This document shows, piece by piece, positions 36,738-46,863 of a stretch of 64,000 nt of DNA. The notes below the pieces were generated by a model. It was not told where the DNA came from. It made no database searches and saw nothing but the letters and a program-made list of their open reading frames with translations. Source of the stretch: Pseudovibrio denitrificans JCM 12308 (lineage in GTDB: Bacteria > Pseudomonadota > Alphaproteobacteria > Rhizobiales > Stappiaceae); assembly GCF_001310815.1 (NCBI RefSeq), contig NZ_BAZK01000006.1:186001-250000 (forward strand), in the 5' to 3' direction. The position numbers and the translations under genes are program-made. Position 1 is the stretch's first letter. Each line of letters starts with the position of its first letter.

Positions 36738-36833
36738 TACAAAAATACAAAAAATGTCATGTTGTAATTTGAATGAGGCTGATTGCGCTGATGAACAGCA
36801 TGGCGATTTGCTGGAAATGAAAGGACTGCGGAC

Positions 36834-37247
36834 ATGGAACGACGTGTGGTTTTGCAGGCACTGGCTGCGAGCATGGTGACCGGCATGGTGCCGGGACCGG
36901 TTTTTGCAGCAGCTCAGAAATTAGACAAGAAGGGAACTGGAATGATTATCGTGACTGTTGAGGTTGAGTTTGAAGACAATCAGATTCAGCAGAAGATTGG
37001 TGCTGTACAGGAAATGGATGCGGCGACAGCTGAAGAAACTGGCTGTATCTCCTACAAATCGTCTTTGGATGCGACGAACCCGAATATCCTGAGGATCTAT
37101 GAGATGTGGGAGAGTATGGATGCGCTTATTCCGCACTTTAAAACCCCGCATATGGCCAAGTTTCAAAAGGAGCTAAGCTCTTTGAAATCAAAGGGAATGA
37201 CGGCAAAGGTTTATGAGGTCAGCAAGGAATTACCGTTTCCAAATTAA
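36834..37247 (+). CDS. Putative quinol monooxygenase (ABM domain) with export signal
   Basis: A 137-residue protein. The last 100 residues form an antibiotic-biosynthesis-monooxygenase (YgiN-like) fold: MIIVTVEVEFE, ETGCISYKSSLD, ILRIYEMWESMDAL and HFKTPHMAKFQKEL. The first 27 residues look like an export signal with twin Arg (MERRVVLQALAASM, then PVFAAAQ), so it may go to the periplasm by Tat or Sec. It is divergent from a TetR gene and shares its operator region, which makes it the likely regulated target. Confidence 0.8.
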   Translation: MERRVVLQALAASMVTGMVPGPVFAAAQKLDKKGTGMIIVTVEVEFEDNQIQQKIGAVQEMDAATAEETGCISYKSSLDATNPNILRIYEMWESMDALIPHFKTPHMAKFQKELSSLKSKGMTAKVYEVSKELPFPN

Positions 37248-37473
37248 TCGACCTGACCTGCCAGATTAGCTTGCGATGAGTATTGATCTACGCAAGCTGG
37301 TCTGGAGCTAATGTTCTTCCGTTGGGTTATTATATTTCAACGATTTCATTTTTAGAGAAATAAAATATCAATTTCGTCGTTTGATTGTGCTCTTCGATAC
37401 ACTTGGGGCTTTGTTGCTTCTCTACGCTCGTGATGGTTCGCTTTTTGCTTCATGCAGTTTTGGGGAGAGCATA

Positions 37474-37923
37474 ATGGGGCGATGTCAGGAGACGGAATTA
37501 CTGGACCTATTTGAACGGCTTGCCGCACTGTTGCACTTGCCAGATCTGGCTCCCAACAGGGCGGGGCAGGTCGCGCTTCATTCAGATGAGCACCATCTGA
37601 CGACGATGATTTCGGCGCGCTATCAGGAACGGCGTTATGAAGTGCAGCTTGAGGCTGATGTCTTTCCGGAAAATGGTCTTGAACTGCCACAACTGAAAAC
37701 CCTTTTGGCACGTGTTGGGCAACTTACGTCTTTTGGCCTTATCCTTGATGCGCAGCAGCATTATGCGGTGCGCCAGCAACTCCTCTTACACATGAGCGAT
37801 CCCGTTGAGCATCTGATGGAAGCTTTGAAGAGCTTTATTGGTGAGGCTTTGCAGCTGCGCCATTCGCTGAGTGATGCCGGAGGAGCAGAAAGCCAGTGGA
37901 CCTCGGAGCATATATTGGTCTGA
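37474..37923 (+). CDS. Putative CesT/Tir-type type III secretion chaperone
   Basis: A 149-residue acidic protein without signal or membrane segments. Size, acidity and order of elements (N-terminal amphipathic helix ELLDLFERLAALL, then strands QVALHSDEHHLTTMIS and RYEVQLEADVF, a middle helix and long C-terminal helices) match class I T3SS chaperones. ATG 37474 follows GGGGAGAG. The large gene at 37946 starts 22 bases after its stop, the usual chaperone-effector arrangement. Identification is by fold pattern and context, not by a diagnostic motif. Confidence 0.55.
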   Translation: MGRCQETELLDLFERLAALLHLPDLAPNRAGQVALHSDEHHLTTMISARYQERRYEVQLEADVFPENGLELPQLKTLLARVGQLTSFGLILDAQQHYAVRQQLLLHMSDPVEHLMEALKSFIGEALQLRHSLSDAGGAESQWTSEHILV

Positions 37924-37945
37924 GTGGTTTGGGAGGAATGCCACC

Positions 37946-40461
37946 ATGAGGAATACCGGAGTAACATCGCAAGTCAGCACACCCAGCTCTAACGTGACAC
38001 CGCCTGTCGATCAAGCAGGAGGGCATACGGCTTCAAGGAGCGGGAGCACCCAATCGGCACGGATGCCCTATCGGTTGTCAGTGGTGCCGGTTGCAGACGG
38101 GCAGGAAAGACGGGTTCCTCAGCCACAGCGGGCTGTTTCCATGGCGAGTTTTCATCGGCGACCTGTTCCATCCTCTGACCTGTCCGGGCAAACAGCACAG
38201 TCAGAACGGAACGGGCCGCCTCTCTCTTCCATGGAGCGAGCGTTGCTGGATGCGCGCCTCAAGCTACAGCCTGTGCAGCGGGATGTTTTGGGCGGGCAGG
38301 CCCGGTTTGGTAACAAGACTGCTGGTGTTGGCAGTGAGCATCGGGTGTTTCAGGCTCTGCAGGCATTTGCAAAAGATCCGGGCTTGCTGACGAAAGAGCG
38401 AGCGGCAGATCTTCAGAAGCAGTTGGTGTCCGTCTCTTTTGCTGAGCCAGAACAAGAAACAACCAAGACGGCTTTGGTTGAGCATCTGAATGGGGTGGCT
38501 GGTGGTTCAGCAGCAGGCCGTGACACGGTTGAGATGCTTCTGCCTGTCCTGGAGGATCTGGAAGGTCATCTGAAAGAGCGTCAGCCAGCACTGGATCGGG
38601 CGCTGGGTAGTGGCCGGGCGCAGTCGTTGCTGCGGGCGGGGCAGGAAGAGTGGCATGGGGTCAGCACAGCTAAGCTTACTGAAACGGCTGGTGGGCAAGA
38701 GGGTGGCTATCATCCCTCCCGCGTGACAGCGCGAGGTGCGATTGCGGAAGGTGTGCAGACGGAAGGTCTGGTGCGCAATGGACTGGGCAAGTTTCCGCAC
38801 AATGTGATGCCGCTGATCAATGCTGCGGTGAATGGGCGAGAAGAGATCTTCCGGACCGAAGTGCCGATCACTGATGGTGTTGCTTATGGTCGCTTTGGGT
38901 TTACCAGTTTTTATTATGCGCTGGGGGCAATCCAGAGCCTGATTTCTGCGCGATCCGCTTACACAAGCATGAAGGCAGCGGACAACGCGCTTAATACGTA
39001 TCGCACTGAAGCCAAGCAGTTTCTTGAGGCACAGAAAGACATTGCCGAGCTGGCGGCCCTATCCCGCATGGTCAAGGATGTGCAGAAGGGTGATGATTCT
39101 CCGCTGACATTGGTGGACTCCTTGGCGCAAGCGGTTCAGGCCGGCAAGATCACGAAGCAGGGTCTTGGTGTTGCGCTGAATGGTTTGTTCCCTAACTTGT
39201 CAGCGTCTGCGAAGTCTGCCTTAGAAGCGTATGTCAGAGTGGAGAAAGGGGCTGCTGATGAGGTGGAGCGGCTGACTGTTCTGCGAAGTCAGGTGGCGCT
39301 GACTTATGGAGAAAGTTCTGCCAGTGAGGCTGCGCATCTGGAAGGGGCTTTAGATCATCTGGATGGTGCGCTGAAAGGGCGGATGAAGGCTGCGGACAAG
39401 GCTCATAAGGCGCTGACAGGCCTTGTTGCGAATTACGGCAAAAACGCCACTTTGGCGAAGGCCATGCGCAGTGATTACAAGACCCAGATGCATGTCAACA
39501 TTCTGTCCGCTGAGGTTTGGGGGCTTGCGATGGTCTCTGATGGCTTGGCTATTGCTGAAAGAGCGCTCTCTGCCAACGTTGAGGGCATTTCGCTGGTCAC
39601 GCAGGGGCTAGGTTATGCTGCTGGCACTGTTGGTGCAGGAGTGGGCGTTCTTGCTGTTGGGCTTTCTGCCTATGATGCCAGTGTCACTGCTATCCGTGCC
39701 TTCAAACATCACCAGACAGGCAAGAAAGCTCAGGCCTTACATCGGTTGTTTGCGGAGCGGCAGGAGGTTCCTGTTTCCGGCTTGGATGGATCGCGGAAGG
39801 TCTCTCGGGCGCGGGATGCTGAGCTGGCAATGATTACGAAGACGATTGCCGATAATCAGTCCCGTGCGCGAAACACCAAGATCGGGAAGGCTGTGCTTTC
39901 TGCCGTTGATGGACTGGGCTTTGCTGCCCTCACGGTTTCCGGTGTGGCTGGTGTTGTGGCAGCTGCGACAGGCGGTGTGGTTGCTGCTGGTGTGGCGGCG
40001 GCGGCGTGGCCAGTTGGGGCGGCCATTGGCGGGGCGTTTGTGCTGGGAACCGTCACTATGGCTGGAGCCCGGCTGATCAAGTGGGGCATTCATCACTATA
40101 AGAGCAAGCAGTTGCAAAAGGTGATTGCAGGCGATCCGCAGGCTATGCGCAAGTATGCGCGCAAGAATGGCATTGAAGTAGGTCAAGGGAACTCAGTGCG
40201 TCGGAGCACTGTGGAAGCTGAGATCAAGAAACACGCCATTGACGCTTTGACTAAGCATAGCACAAAGTTTGCACTCAACCGGTTCCATCAGCGGCTGGTG
40301 ACGGAGATCGCGCAGGTGGATATGGCGCATTGGATCAATCCCCTGCCATCGCTGTGATGAAATGCTTCTTTGATGATGCTGCGCAGATCCAGGCTATTGC
40401 TGGGCTAAGCACGGATGCCGCTGTGAAGGTGCTGGCGAAGAAGTTTCAGGTGCGGGCGTAG
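37946..40461 (+). CDS. Putative type III secretion effector, 838 residues (one frameshift)
   Basis: A large protein that I do not recognise by family. Residues 1-110 are rich in Ser, Thr, Pro, Gln and Arg and look unstructured, as in T3SS substrates. The middle is long helical sequence. Two Gly/Ala/Val-rich hydrophobic zones lie at about residues 544-585 and 651-711, which could insert in host membranes. The frame closes at 40357. Restoring one C in the CCCC at 40340-40343 continues it through AVMKCFFDDAAQIQAIAGL to a stop at 40461. ATG 37946 has GGGAGGAA upstream. The chaperone-like gene before it supports the call. No secretion apparatus is in the window. Confidence 0.5.
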
Positions 40462-40472
40462 AGCATCGCACA

Positions 40473-40520
40473 ACAAAAAAGGCAGCTTGCCGGAGTGGTC
40501 CGGGGCAAGCTGCCTTTTGG
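40473..40520. terminator. Bidirectional Rho-independent terminator
   Basis: A 15-bp stem AAAAGGCAGCTTGCC / GGCAAGCTGCCTTTT (40477-40491 and 40504-40518), with A's before and T's after. It lies between the effector-like gene and the convergent inositol monophosphatase. Confidence 0.92.
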
Positions 40521-40547
40521 AATTCTTGGGCTGAAGCGCCGTCTGTC

Positions 40548-41341
40548 TTATGACTTGGCTTTTGCCAGCAGTTCACGCAGCTGAAGGTGGGTGAACTCGT
40601 TGCCTGCGATGATGGTGCGGGATTCGAACATGTTGTCCTTGCCGTTGGCATCGGACACGAAACCACCAGCTTCACGAACCAGCAGAACGCCTGCTGCCAT
40701 GTCCCAAGGATGCAGACCGTTTTCCCAGAATGCATCGAGACGACCAGAAGCGACCCATGCCAGATCCAGTGCAGCTGCACCAGCGCGGCGAATGCCTGCG
40801 ACTTCGCCCATCACGTGGCGGATTTCTTTCAGTGCGCGGCCATGGTCGCCAACACCGATGAATGGAATGCCGGTGCCGATCAGACAGTCGGTCATGTCTT
40901 TACGAGCTGCAACGCGGAGGCGGCGGTCGTTACAGAATGCGCCAGAGCCTTTTTCAGCGGTGTACAGCTCGTCCATGATCGGGTTGTAGATCACTGCTGC
41001 TACGATCTGACCTGCGCGTTCCAGAGCGATGGAAACGCCAAAGATCGGAATACCGTGCAGGAAGTTTGTTGTGCCGTCGAGTGGGTCAATGATCCAGCGG
41101 TGCTGGCCATCAGTGCCTTCCACTTCGCCGGATTCTTCCATCAGCAGGCCGTAGGTTGGGCGTGCTTTCTGAAGTTCCTCACGAACGATTTTTTCTGCTC
41201 TGTGATCTGCCTGGGAGACAAAGTCACCTGGGCCTTGCGGGATACTTGCAGGTTTTCAATTTCGCCGAAGTCCCGTGCCAGAGAGCGACCAGCTTTTGTC
41301 GCAGCCTGGACCATTACGTTGAGAAGGGCCGTACGTGCCAT
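40548..41341 (-). CDS. suhB: Inositol-1-monophosphatase family protein (one frameshift)
   Basis: A Mg-dependent phosphatase of the IMPase/SuhB family, about 264 residues. The motifs MEESGEVEG, WIIDPLDGTTNFLHG and HPWDMAAG, and GAAALDLAWVASGRLDAFWE, are intact in the long frame. The N-terminal 65 residues (MARTALLNVMVQAATKAGRS onward) start at 41341 in another frame. They join when one G is restored in GGCC at 41233-41236, which gives GPGDFVSQADHRAE, the family's expected link. The gene follows efp with a 68-base gap on the same strand. Confidence 0.88.
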
Positions 41342-41368
41342 TTTATATTCACCGTTCCTGAATGGGTA

Positions 41369-41393
41369 ATGAGGCAGCCGTATGCTGCCTCAT
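41369..41393 (-). terminator. Intercistronic hairpin between efp and suhB
   Basis: Stem GAGGCAGC / GCTGCCTC (41371-41378 and 41384-41391) without a clear T run. It may be a weak terminator or an RNA-stability element. Confidence 0.45.
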
Positions 41394-41409
41394 CTTTATT
41401 GCTTTTAGA

Positions 41410-41976
41410 TTATTTCTCTGCGCGACGAACGTATTCAACAGTGTCGGTGTCTACAACGATCTTCTCACCGGAGGTGATGAACGGAGGCACCATACAACGA
41501 ACGCCGTTTTCCAGAACTGCTGGCTTGTAAGAGGAAGACTGGGTCTGGCCTTTTACAACTGCGTCAGCTTCAACGATTTCCAGAGTGACGTGGGTTGGGA
41601 GGGAAATGCCGATTGGCTTTTCTTCGTGCAGTTCAACAGTCACGGTCATGCCGTCCTGAAGGAATGCTGCGCGCTCACCAACGAACTCTTTCTGGAGTTC
41701 TAGCTGCTCGTAAGTTTCGTTATCCATGAATACCAGCATGTCGCCTTCTTCATAGAGGAACTGGTAGTCTTTCTGCTCAAGGCGAACACGCTCAACGGAC
41801 TCAGTTGCGCGGAAGCGTTCGTTCAGCTTGCGACCGTCAAGCAGGTTTTTCATTTCTACCTGAGCAAATGCGCCGCCTTTACCTGGCTTCACGTGCTGAA
41901 CTTTTACAACAGCCCAAAGTGTGTCCTGGTGCATAAGCACGTTGCCTGGCTTAATTTCGTTGCCATTGAGTTTCAT
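41410..41976 (-). CDS. efp: Translation elongation factor P
   Basis: EF-P rescues ribosomes stalled on polyproline. The 188-residue protein has three beta domains. The tip loop [10 protein letters not shown] carries Lys33, equivalent to the modified Lys34 of E. coli. The second-domain segment [21 protein letters not shown] and the last segment [23 protein letters not shown] are typical. The genes for EpmA/EpmB are not adjacent. Confidence 0.97.
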   Translation of the reverse strand: MKLNGNEIKPGNVLMHQDTLWAVVKVQHVKPGKGGAFAQVEMKNLLDGRKLNERFRATESVERVRLEQKDYQFLYEEGDMLVFMDNETYEQLELQKEFVGERAAFLQDGMTVTVELHEEKPIGISLPTHVTLEIVEADAVVKGQTQSSSYKPAVLENGVRCMVPPFITSGEKIVVDTDTVEYVRRAEK

Positions 41977-42153
41977 AGAACTACCAATCAGTTTGATAAT
42001 GTTACAGCCGGACGCGGATTGGCGCTGAGCTAGGGTCGCAGCCTGTCTGGAGGTCTGTGCAACATAATTTCACGTGATTTTCAAGGAAAAAGAGCGGATG
42101 CTCGCCGTGAACCTGCATTCCAGTGCATATCCACAAGGTGAGTGCGGAAAAGC

Positions 42154-42365
42154 TCAGGGCTTTCTGTCGCTTCTGCGTCTGGTGGTCTGTGCAACGAAAA
42201 TGACAGCAAGAACGAAAGTTGCCACCTTGCCGAGTGCCGCAACCTGGGCGGGGACGCTATATCAAGCAGGCCAGTCGCGATCATTTCACCGAATGTCAGA
42301 AATGAAATGACACCAATGCCTAAGGCTAAAGCTAAGCGACTGATAAATACACTTATTTGCTTCAT
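42154..42365 (-). CDS. Small membrane protein, about 70 residues (one frameshift)
   Basis: The frame from ATG 42365 encodes a helix (VFISRLALALGIGVISFLTF) and then turns into an implausible Arg/Pro/Ser-rich sequence. If one base is restored at 42257-42262, it continues as SVPAQVAALGKVATFVLAVIFVAQ, a second membrane helix, and stops at 42154 after RRRSDRKP. The repaired 70-residue, two-helix protein with a basic tail is far more natural. No family recognised. Confidence 0.55.
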
Positions 42366-42541
42366 CTGATTTCTTTTCGATTAAAAGACCAGAGTAATTT
42401 AATCGACTGACGTTGCGCGAAGCTGAGTGTGTTTAAGTTGATGTTGTGTGGGTCAGAGTCTACTTGATTTTTATACTTTATATGATGATAATTTTACGCA
42501 AAAACTCATCGGTTTATCATCAAAAACACTATAGTCAGATG

Positions 42542-43624
42542 TTATTGAGCTGACTGAAGTACTGGTGAGGCCCCGATTTTAATCCCGATTTCGGCTGCGC
42601 GCTTGCTGGCTTGCTCCTGCTGCTCCAGAGAGAGTGAGTTGGAGAGAGCTTCCAGATCGCTGTCGAGGATACCCTGACGACCAGCGTGGAACTGCCATGC
42701 AGATGCTTCGATCAGATCCACTGGGCGTCCGCGGCCATTGGCGTAGATACGGGCGAGACGGTTCATAGCGATCGGATTGCCTTTGCTGGCAGCGCGTTCG
42801 AACCAATCTGCGGCTTCTGCCTCGTTTGGCACGACGCCATCGCCTTTAAACAGCAAGGTTGCGTAGTAGATCTGTGCTGGGACCAAGCCACGGCGGGCGG
42901 CGCGGCCCATCCAGAAGGCGGCGCGTAGTGGATCGCGGATCTCTTCCGGGCCGTCCTTCAGGTAGATGCCCAGCTCCAGCATTGCGTCTGCGTCACCGGT
43001 TTCAGAGGCGCGCTCCAGCAATGATTTGATTTGCTTGGGATCGTTTGGACGGACTTTGCCTTCCTGATGGAGGAGGGCGAGATTGTAGAGGGCTTCGGGG
43101 ATGTTGGCAGCAGCAGCTTTTTCCAGCTGTTGGGCGGCCTTGTCCTTGTCAGCCTTGGTGCCAGCACCAGCCAGATAAAGCAGGCCGAGGCGCAGGGCAG
43201 CTTGTGGGTCACCATCGTTGGAGGCGAGCTCATACCAGCTGGCGGCCAATGGCAGGTCCTGCGGGATGCCTCTGCCGGATTCATAAAGAACGCCGAGCAG
43301 GGTTTTAGAGCTGGTGATTCCAGCTTCGGCCTGACGGGTCGCCAGAGCCAATGCTGTCAGATACCAACCGCGCTGGAAGGCACCGTAGGCCGGATCGCCC
43401 TGAATGGTTTCCGGCGTTGGGGTGACCTGCGGGATGTAAGGGGCTCTTGAAACTGGGGAAGGCAGCAGTGGTGATCCGTTTGGATTGTACGGATCAACCG
43501 TTCTTGCGCCTTGAGGTGTGGTTCCACCGCTCGGGGTTGTTTGCGCAACAGCCATGCCCTGCCAGCCAAGCAGGCCGGTCATAGCTGCGACAGTTACGAG
43601 TTTGATAGAACCAGACAACTTCAA
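42542..43624 (-). CDS. Sel1-repeat (TPR-like) exported protein
   Basis: A roughly 360-residue protein with an N-terminal signal peptide (KLVTVAAMTGLLGWQGMAVAQT) and about six Sel1-like repeats between residues 100 and 330, such as AALRLGLLYLAGAGTKADKDKAAQQ and AMNRLARIYANGRGRPVDLIEA. Such proteins act as periplasmic scaffolds. The likely start is TTG 43624 with GAGGA 8 bases upstream, directly after the ThiE-like stop at 43629. The longer frame reaches 43726 within that gene. The two genes should be co-transcribed. Confidence 0.85.
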   Translation of the reverse strand: MKLSGSIKLVTVAAMTGLLGWQGMAVAQTTPSGGTTPQGARTVDPYNPNGSPLLPSPVSRAPYIPQVTPTPETIQGDPAYGAFQRGWYLTALALATRQAEAGITSSKTLLGVLYESGRGIPQDLPLAASWYELASNDGDPQAALRLGLLYLAGAGTKADKDKAAQQLEKAAAANIPEALYNLALLHQEGKVRPNDPKQIKSLLERASETGDADAMLELGIYLKDGPEEIRDPLRAAFWMGRAARRGLVPAQIYYATLLFKGDGVVPNEAEAADWFERAASKGNPIAMNRLARIYANGRGRPVDLIEASAWQFHAGRQGILDSDLEALSNSLSLEQQEQASKRAAEIGIKIGASPVLQSAQ

Positions 43625-43628
43625 AAGA

Positions 43629-44270
43629 TCAGTCCTCAACTTCCGCCAGTGTGTGTGTTGAGAGGATAGCGTTTGCCTGCTCAACAGCTGCTTTTGGCCC
43701 TTCAGGGTGATTCCAGACAGCTTCACGTACTGCTACGAATTCAGCGCCAGTTTGGGCCACGGTGTCAACTGAGGAAACTGAGGTGCCAGCCAAGACAACG
43801 CATGGCGTTTCGAACACTTCAGACCACCAGCTGCCATAGTCCAGAGATTTACGGTGTGGCTCTTCTTCCTGTTTCAGAGAAAGCAGACCGAAGAACATGT
43901 AATCAACGCCCATGGATGCGATGACCATGGCGTCGTGACGCGTCTTAACACCTGCATGGCCGATGATGCGGTCTTCCGGGAAGGACTGCATAACGTCTTC
44001 CAGGTCTTTGTCAGTACCGGAGACGTGCAGGCCATCTGCGCCGGAGCGGCCCATGATCTGGGTGTTGTTTTCAATCAGAACAGCAACTTCGTTTGCCTGT
44101 GCCAGAGGAACAAGGCGCTTTGCAGCCGCCTGTAGTTCGCCTTCGTTTGCGTCCGGCATGGAGATCAGCAGGCTCGCAATGTCGCCACCTTCCAAAGCTT
44201 GCTTGAGTTGTCCTTCGAACTCGTCGAGGTCAAAGGTAGGTGGTGTGACAAGATACAGACGCGGATGCAC
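43629..44270 (-). CDS. ThiE-like (thiamine phosphate synthase family) protein
   Basis: A 213-residue TIM-barrel protein of the ThiE/TenI family. The motif IMGRSGADGLHVSGTDK resembles the pyrophosphate/thiazole-site segment of ThiE, and DYMFFGLLS lies where ThiE has its phosphate-binding strand. The usual GxSxH segment is altered (IGHAGVKTRHDA), so synthase activity is not sure. It lies upstream of a Sel1 gene and downstream of pgk, as commonly seen in Hyphomicrobiales. No TPP riboswitch was seen in the 215-base leader. Confidence 0.7.
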   Translation of the reverse strand: MHPRLYLVTPPTFDLDEFEGQLKQALEGGDIASLLISMPDANEGELQAAAKRLVPLAQANEVAVLIENNTQIMGRSGADGLHVSGTDKDLEDVMQSFPEDRIIGHAGVKTRHDAMVIASMGVDYMFFGLLSLKQEEEPHRKSLDYGSWWSEVFETPCVVLAGTSVSSVDTVAQTGAEFVAVREAVWNHPEGPKAAVEQANAILSTHTLAEVED

Positions 44271-44424
44271 TGAGTTTGCTCCTGATAAAATTCCGATAAA
44301 TAGAGTTCTTGGTGGTAGTGTAGACTACGTCAAGCCTCTGGCCCATTCATTGGGATAAGTTCTAAACAGCGTCTTGCTCTCTTTTTCAAGAGGCTGTGTC
44401 AAATTCTAGGCAAAAGCGAGAATA

Positions 44425-44456
44425 AAACGAAAAGAGGGACCGAAAAGGCCCCTCAA
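44425..44456 (-). terminator. Terminator of pgk
   Basis: On the minus strand an imperfect GAGGGGCC / GGTCCCTC stem with loop TTTTC is followed by TTTTCGTTTTATT, just after the pgk stop. Confidence 0.7.
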
Positions 44457-44485
44457 TCCAGAAAATTTCATCAATTTTCTTTGTT

Positions 44486-45676
44486 TTATGCTTCCAGCGC
44501 AACAACGCCTGGCAGTTCTTTGCCTTCCAGCCACTCAAGGAACGCGCCGCCAGCAGTGGAGATGTAAGAGAAATCTTCACTCGCTTTTGCGTGGTTCAGA
44601 GCTGCAACGGTGTCACCGCCACCAGCAACTGTTTTCAGCTTGCCTTCTTTGGTGCGTGCTGCTGCATGCTGAGCTGCTGCAACGGTTGCCTTGTCGAATG
44701 GCTCGATTTCGAACGCGCCGAGAGGGCCGTTCCAGACGAGGGTTTTGGCTTCGTCGATTTTTGCTCTCACAACTTCGATGGAAGCTGCGCCAACGTCGAG
44801 CATCATTGCGTCTGCTGGGATCGCGTCGAGAGCAACGGTCTCGTTCTTGGTGTTTGCTGCAAATTCCCATGCAACAACAGCGTCTGCTGGCAGAACGATT
44901 TCGCAGTTTGCTTTTTCAGCTGCTGCCATGATGCGGTTTGCTGTGTCAGCCAGATCGTGCTCGCACAGGGACTTACCAACGTTCACGCCTTTAGCCGCGA
45001 GGAAGGTGTTTGCCATGCCGCCGCCAATGACCAGGATGTCTACTTTAGACACGAGGTTTTCGAGCAGGTCGATCTTGGAGGAAACCTTTGCGCCGCCTAC
45101 AACTGCCAGAACTGGACGCTCTGGAGTGGAAAGTGCGGAACCGAGGGCTTCCAGCTCAGCCTGCATGGTGCGGCCTGCGAATGCAGGAAGCAGCTTTGCG
45201 ATGCCTTCGGTGGAGCCGTGTGCGCGGTGTGCTGCGGAGAATGCGTCGTTTACATAGAGGTCGCCGTTTGCAGCCAGTGCTTTTGCGAACTCTGGATCGT
45301 TCTTTTCTTCACCAGCGTAGAAGCGGGTGTTTTCCAGAAGCAGAACGTCGCCGTCAGCCATTGCGTCGACAGCAGCTTTAGCAACATCACCGGTGCAGTC
45401 AGCTGCGAAGGCAACTGGTTTGCCGAGCAGATCTGCAACAGGGCCAGCAACAGGAGCAAGGCTCATCTCTGCAACCACTTTGCCTTTTGGACGGCCGAAG
45501 TGTGCGAGAAGGATGACTTTGCCGCCAGCCTCGGAGATTTCGCGGATGGTTGGCAGTACACGCTCGATACGGGTGGTATCGGTTACTTTGCCATCCTTCA
45601 TAGGGACGTTGAGGTCTACGCGGACCAGAACACGTTTGCCGGAAAGATCGGCATCATTGAGGGTTTTGAAAGACAT
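44486..45676 (-). CDS. pgk: Phosphoglycerate kinase
   Basis: Glycolytic enzyme making ATP and 3-phosphoglycerate from 1,3-bisphosphoglycerate. The 396-residue protein shows the N-terminal [19 protein letters not shown], the [12 protein letters not shown] segment, [11 protein letters not shown] and the C-terminal GGGDTVAAL nucleotide region. Intact. It lies downstream of gap but is separated from it by a terminator. Confidence 0.97.
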   Translation of the reverse strand: MSFKTLNDADLSGKRVLVRVDLNVPMKDGKVTDTTRIERVLPTIREISEAGGKVILLAHFGRPKGKVVAEMSLAPVAGPVADLLGKPVAFAADCTGDVAKAAVDAMADGDVLLLENTRFYAGEEKNDPEFAKALAANGDLYVNDAFSAAHRAHGSTEGIAKLLPAFAGRTMQAELEALGSALSTPERPVLAVVGGAKVSSKIDLLENLVSKVDILVIGGGMANTFLAAKGVNVGKSLCEHDLADTANRIMAAAEKANCEIVLPADAVVAWEFAANTKNETVALDAIPADAMMLDVGAASIEVVRAKIDEAKTLVWNGPLGAFEIEPFDKATVAAAQHAAARTKEGKLKTVAGGGDTVAALNHAKASEDFSYISTAGGAFLEWLEGKELPGVVALEA

Positions 45677-45819
45677 GAAAATCTCCGGAATTTCTGTCTG
45701 TGACCTTATGCTGGTCGAAATTCTTACAGAAAGACTTTGCGGAGTTCGTGATCAAATCTATGGGAGACTTCGCACTGAATGGTGCGGCTCAGGGATTGGA
45801 TCACTCCGCACTGGTATAT

Positions 45820-45852
45820 GAGAAAAAGGGCCGCTTAAAAGCGGCCCCTTCC
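45820..45852 (-). terminator. Rho-independent terminator of gap
   Basis: On the minus strand the stem GGGCCGC / GCGGCCC (45828-45834 and 45841-45847) is followed by TTTTTC. It separates gap from pgk transcripts. Confidence 0.85.
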
Positions 45853-45855
45853 AAA

Positions 45856-46863
45856 TTAGATGAGCTTTGCCATCGCAACAGCGGTGTCCGCCATGCGGTT
45901 GGAGAAGCCCCACTCGTTGTCGTACCAGGTGAGGATACGAACCATTGTGCCTTCCATGACCTTGGTCTGGTCCATGTGGAAGATGGAGGAGTGTGGGTCG
46001 TGGTTGAAGTCGATGGAAACGTTTGGCACGTCGGTGTAACCAAGAACGCCTTTCAGCTCGCCTTCAGCCGCTGCTTTGATTGCTGCGTTGATTTCTTCAA
46101 CGGAAGTTTCTTTCTTCGCGATGAAGGTCAGGTCAACAACAGAAACGTTTGGAGTCGGTACGCGGATTGCAACGCCGTCCAGTTTACCAGCCAGCTCAGG
46201 CAGAACCAGGCCAACAGCCTTAGCAGCACCTGTGGAGGTTGGGATCATGGAAAGAGCTGCTGCGCGGCCGCGGTACAGATCCTTGTGCATTGTGTCGAGA
46301 GTTGGCTGATCACCGGTGTAAGAGTGAACGGTGGTCATGAAGCCTTTTTCGATGCCAACCAGTTTGTCCAGAACGTAAGCTACTGGAGACAGACAGTTGG
46401 TGGTGCAAGATGCGTTGGAAACAACCAGATCTTCAGAAGTCAGGGTGTCGTGGTTTACGCCGTAAACGATTGTTTTGTCAGCGCCTGCTGCAGGAGCAGA
46501 AACCAGAACGCGCTTTGCGCCTGCTTCCAGGTGCAGAGCTGCTTTTTCTTTTGCGGTGAAGATGCCGGTGCATTCCATCGCAATGTCCACACCCATTTCA
46601 CCCCAAGGCAATTCTTTAGGATCACGGATAGCGGTTACTTTGATTGGACCACGGCCACAATCGATGGTGTCGCCATCAACTGTTACTTTAGCTGGGAACT
46701 TGCCGTGTACGGAGTCAAACTGCAGCAGGTGTGCGTTAGTTTCAACTGGGCCGAGGTCGTTGATTGCTACAACTTCAATGTCGGTACGACCGGATTCGAT
46801 GATTGCACGGAGAACATTACGACCAATGCGACCAAAGCCATTGATGGCTACCTTGACTGCCAT
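45856..46863 (-). CDS. gap: Type I glyceraldehyde-3-phosphate dehydrogenase
   Basis: A 335-residue glycolytic dehydrogenase. The NAD fold begins [14 protein letters not shown] and the catalytic Cys lies in [12 protein letters not shown]. The C-terminal [11 protein letters not shown] is typical. Length and motifs are complete. It is the middle gene of the tkt-gap-pgk cluster that is conserved in Hyphomicrobiales. Confidence 0.97.
   Translation of the reverse strand: MAVKVAINGFGRIGRNVLRAIIESGRTDIEVVAINDLGPVETNAHLLQFDSVHGKFPAKVTVDGDTIDCGRGPIKVTAIRDPKELPWGEMGVDIAMECTGIFTAKEKAALHLEAGAKRVLVSAPAAGADKTIVYGVNHDTLTSEDLVVSNASCTTNCLSPVAYVLDKLVGIEKGFMTTVHSYTGDQPTLDTMHKDLYRGRAAALSMIPTSTGAAKAVGLVLPELAGKLDGVAIRVPTPNVSVVDLTFIAKKETSVEEINAAIKAAAEGELKGVLGYTDVPNVSIDFNHDPHSSIFHMDQTKVMEGTMVRILTWYDNEWGFSNRMADTAVAMAKLI

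Noticed and set aside
44271..44485. TPP riboswitch upstream of the ThiE-like gene
   Set aside because: No CTGAGA core or matching pairing region is visible in the leader.
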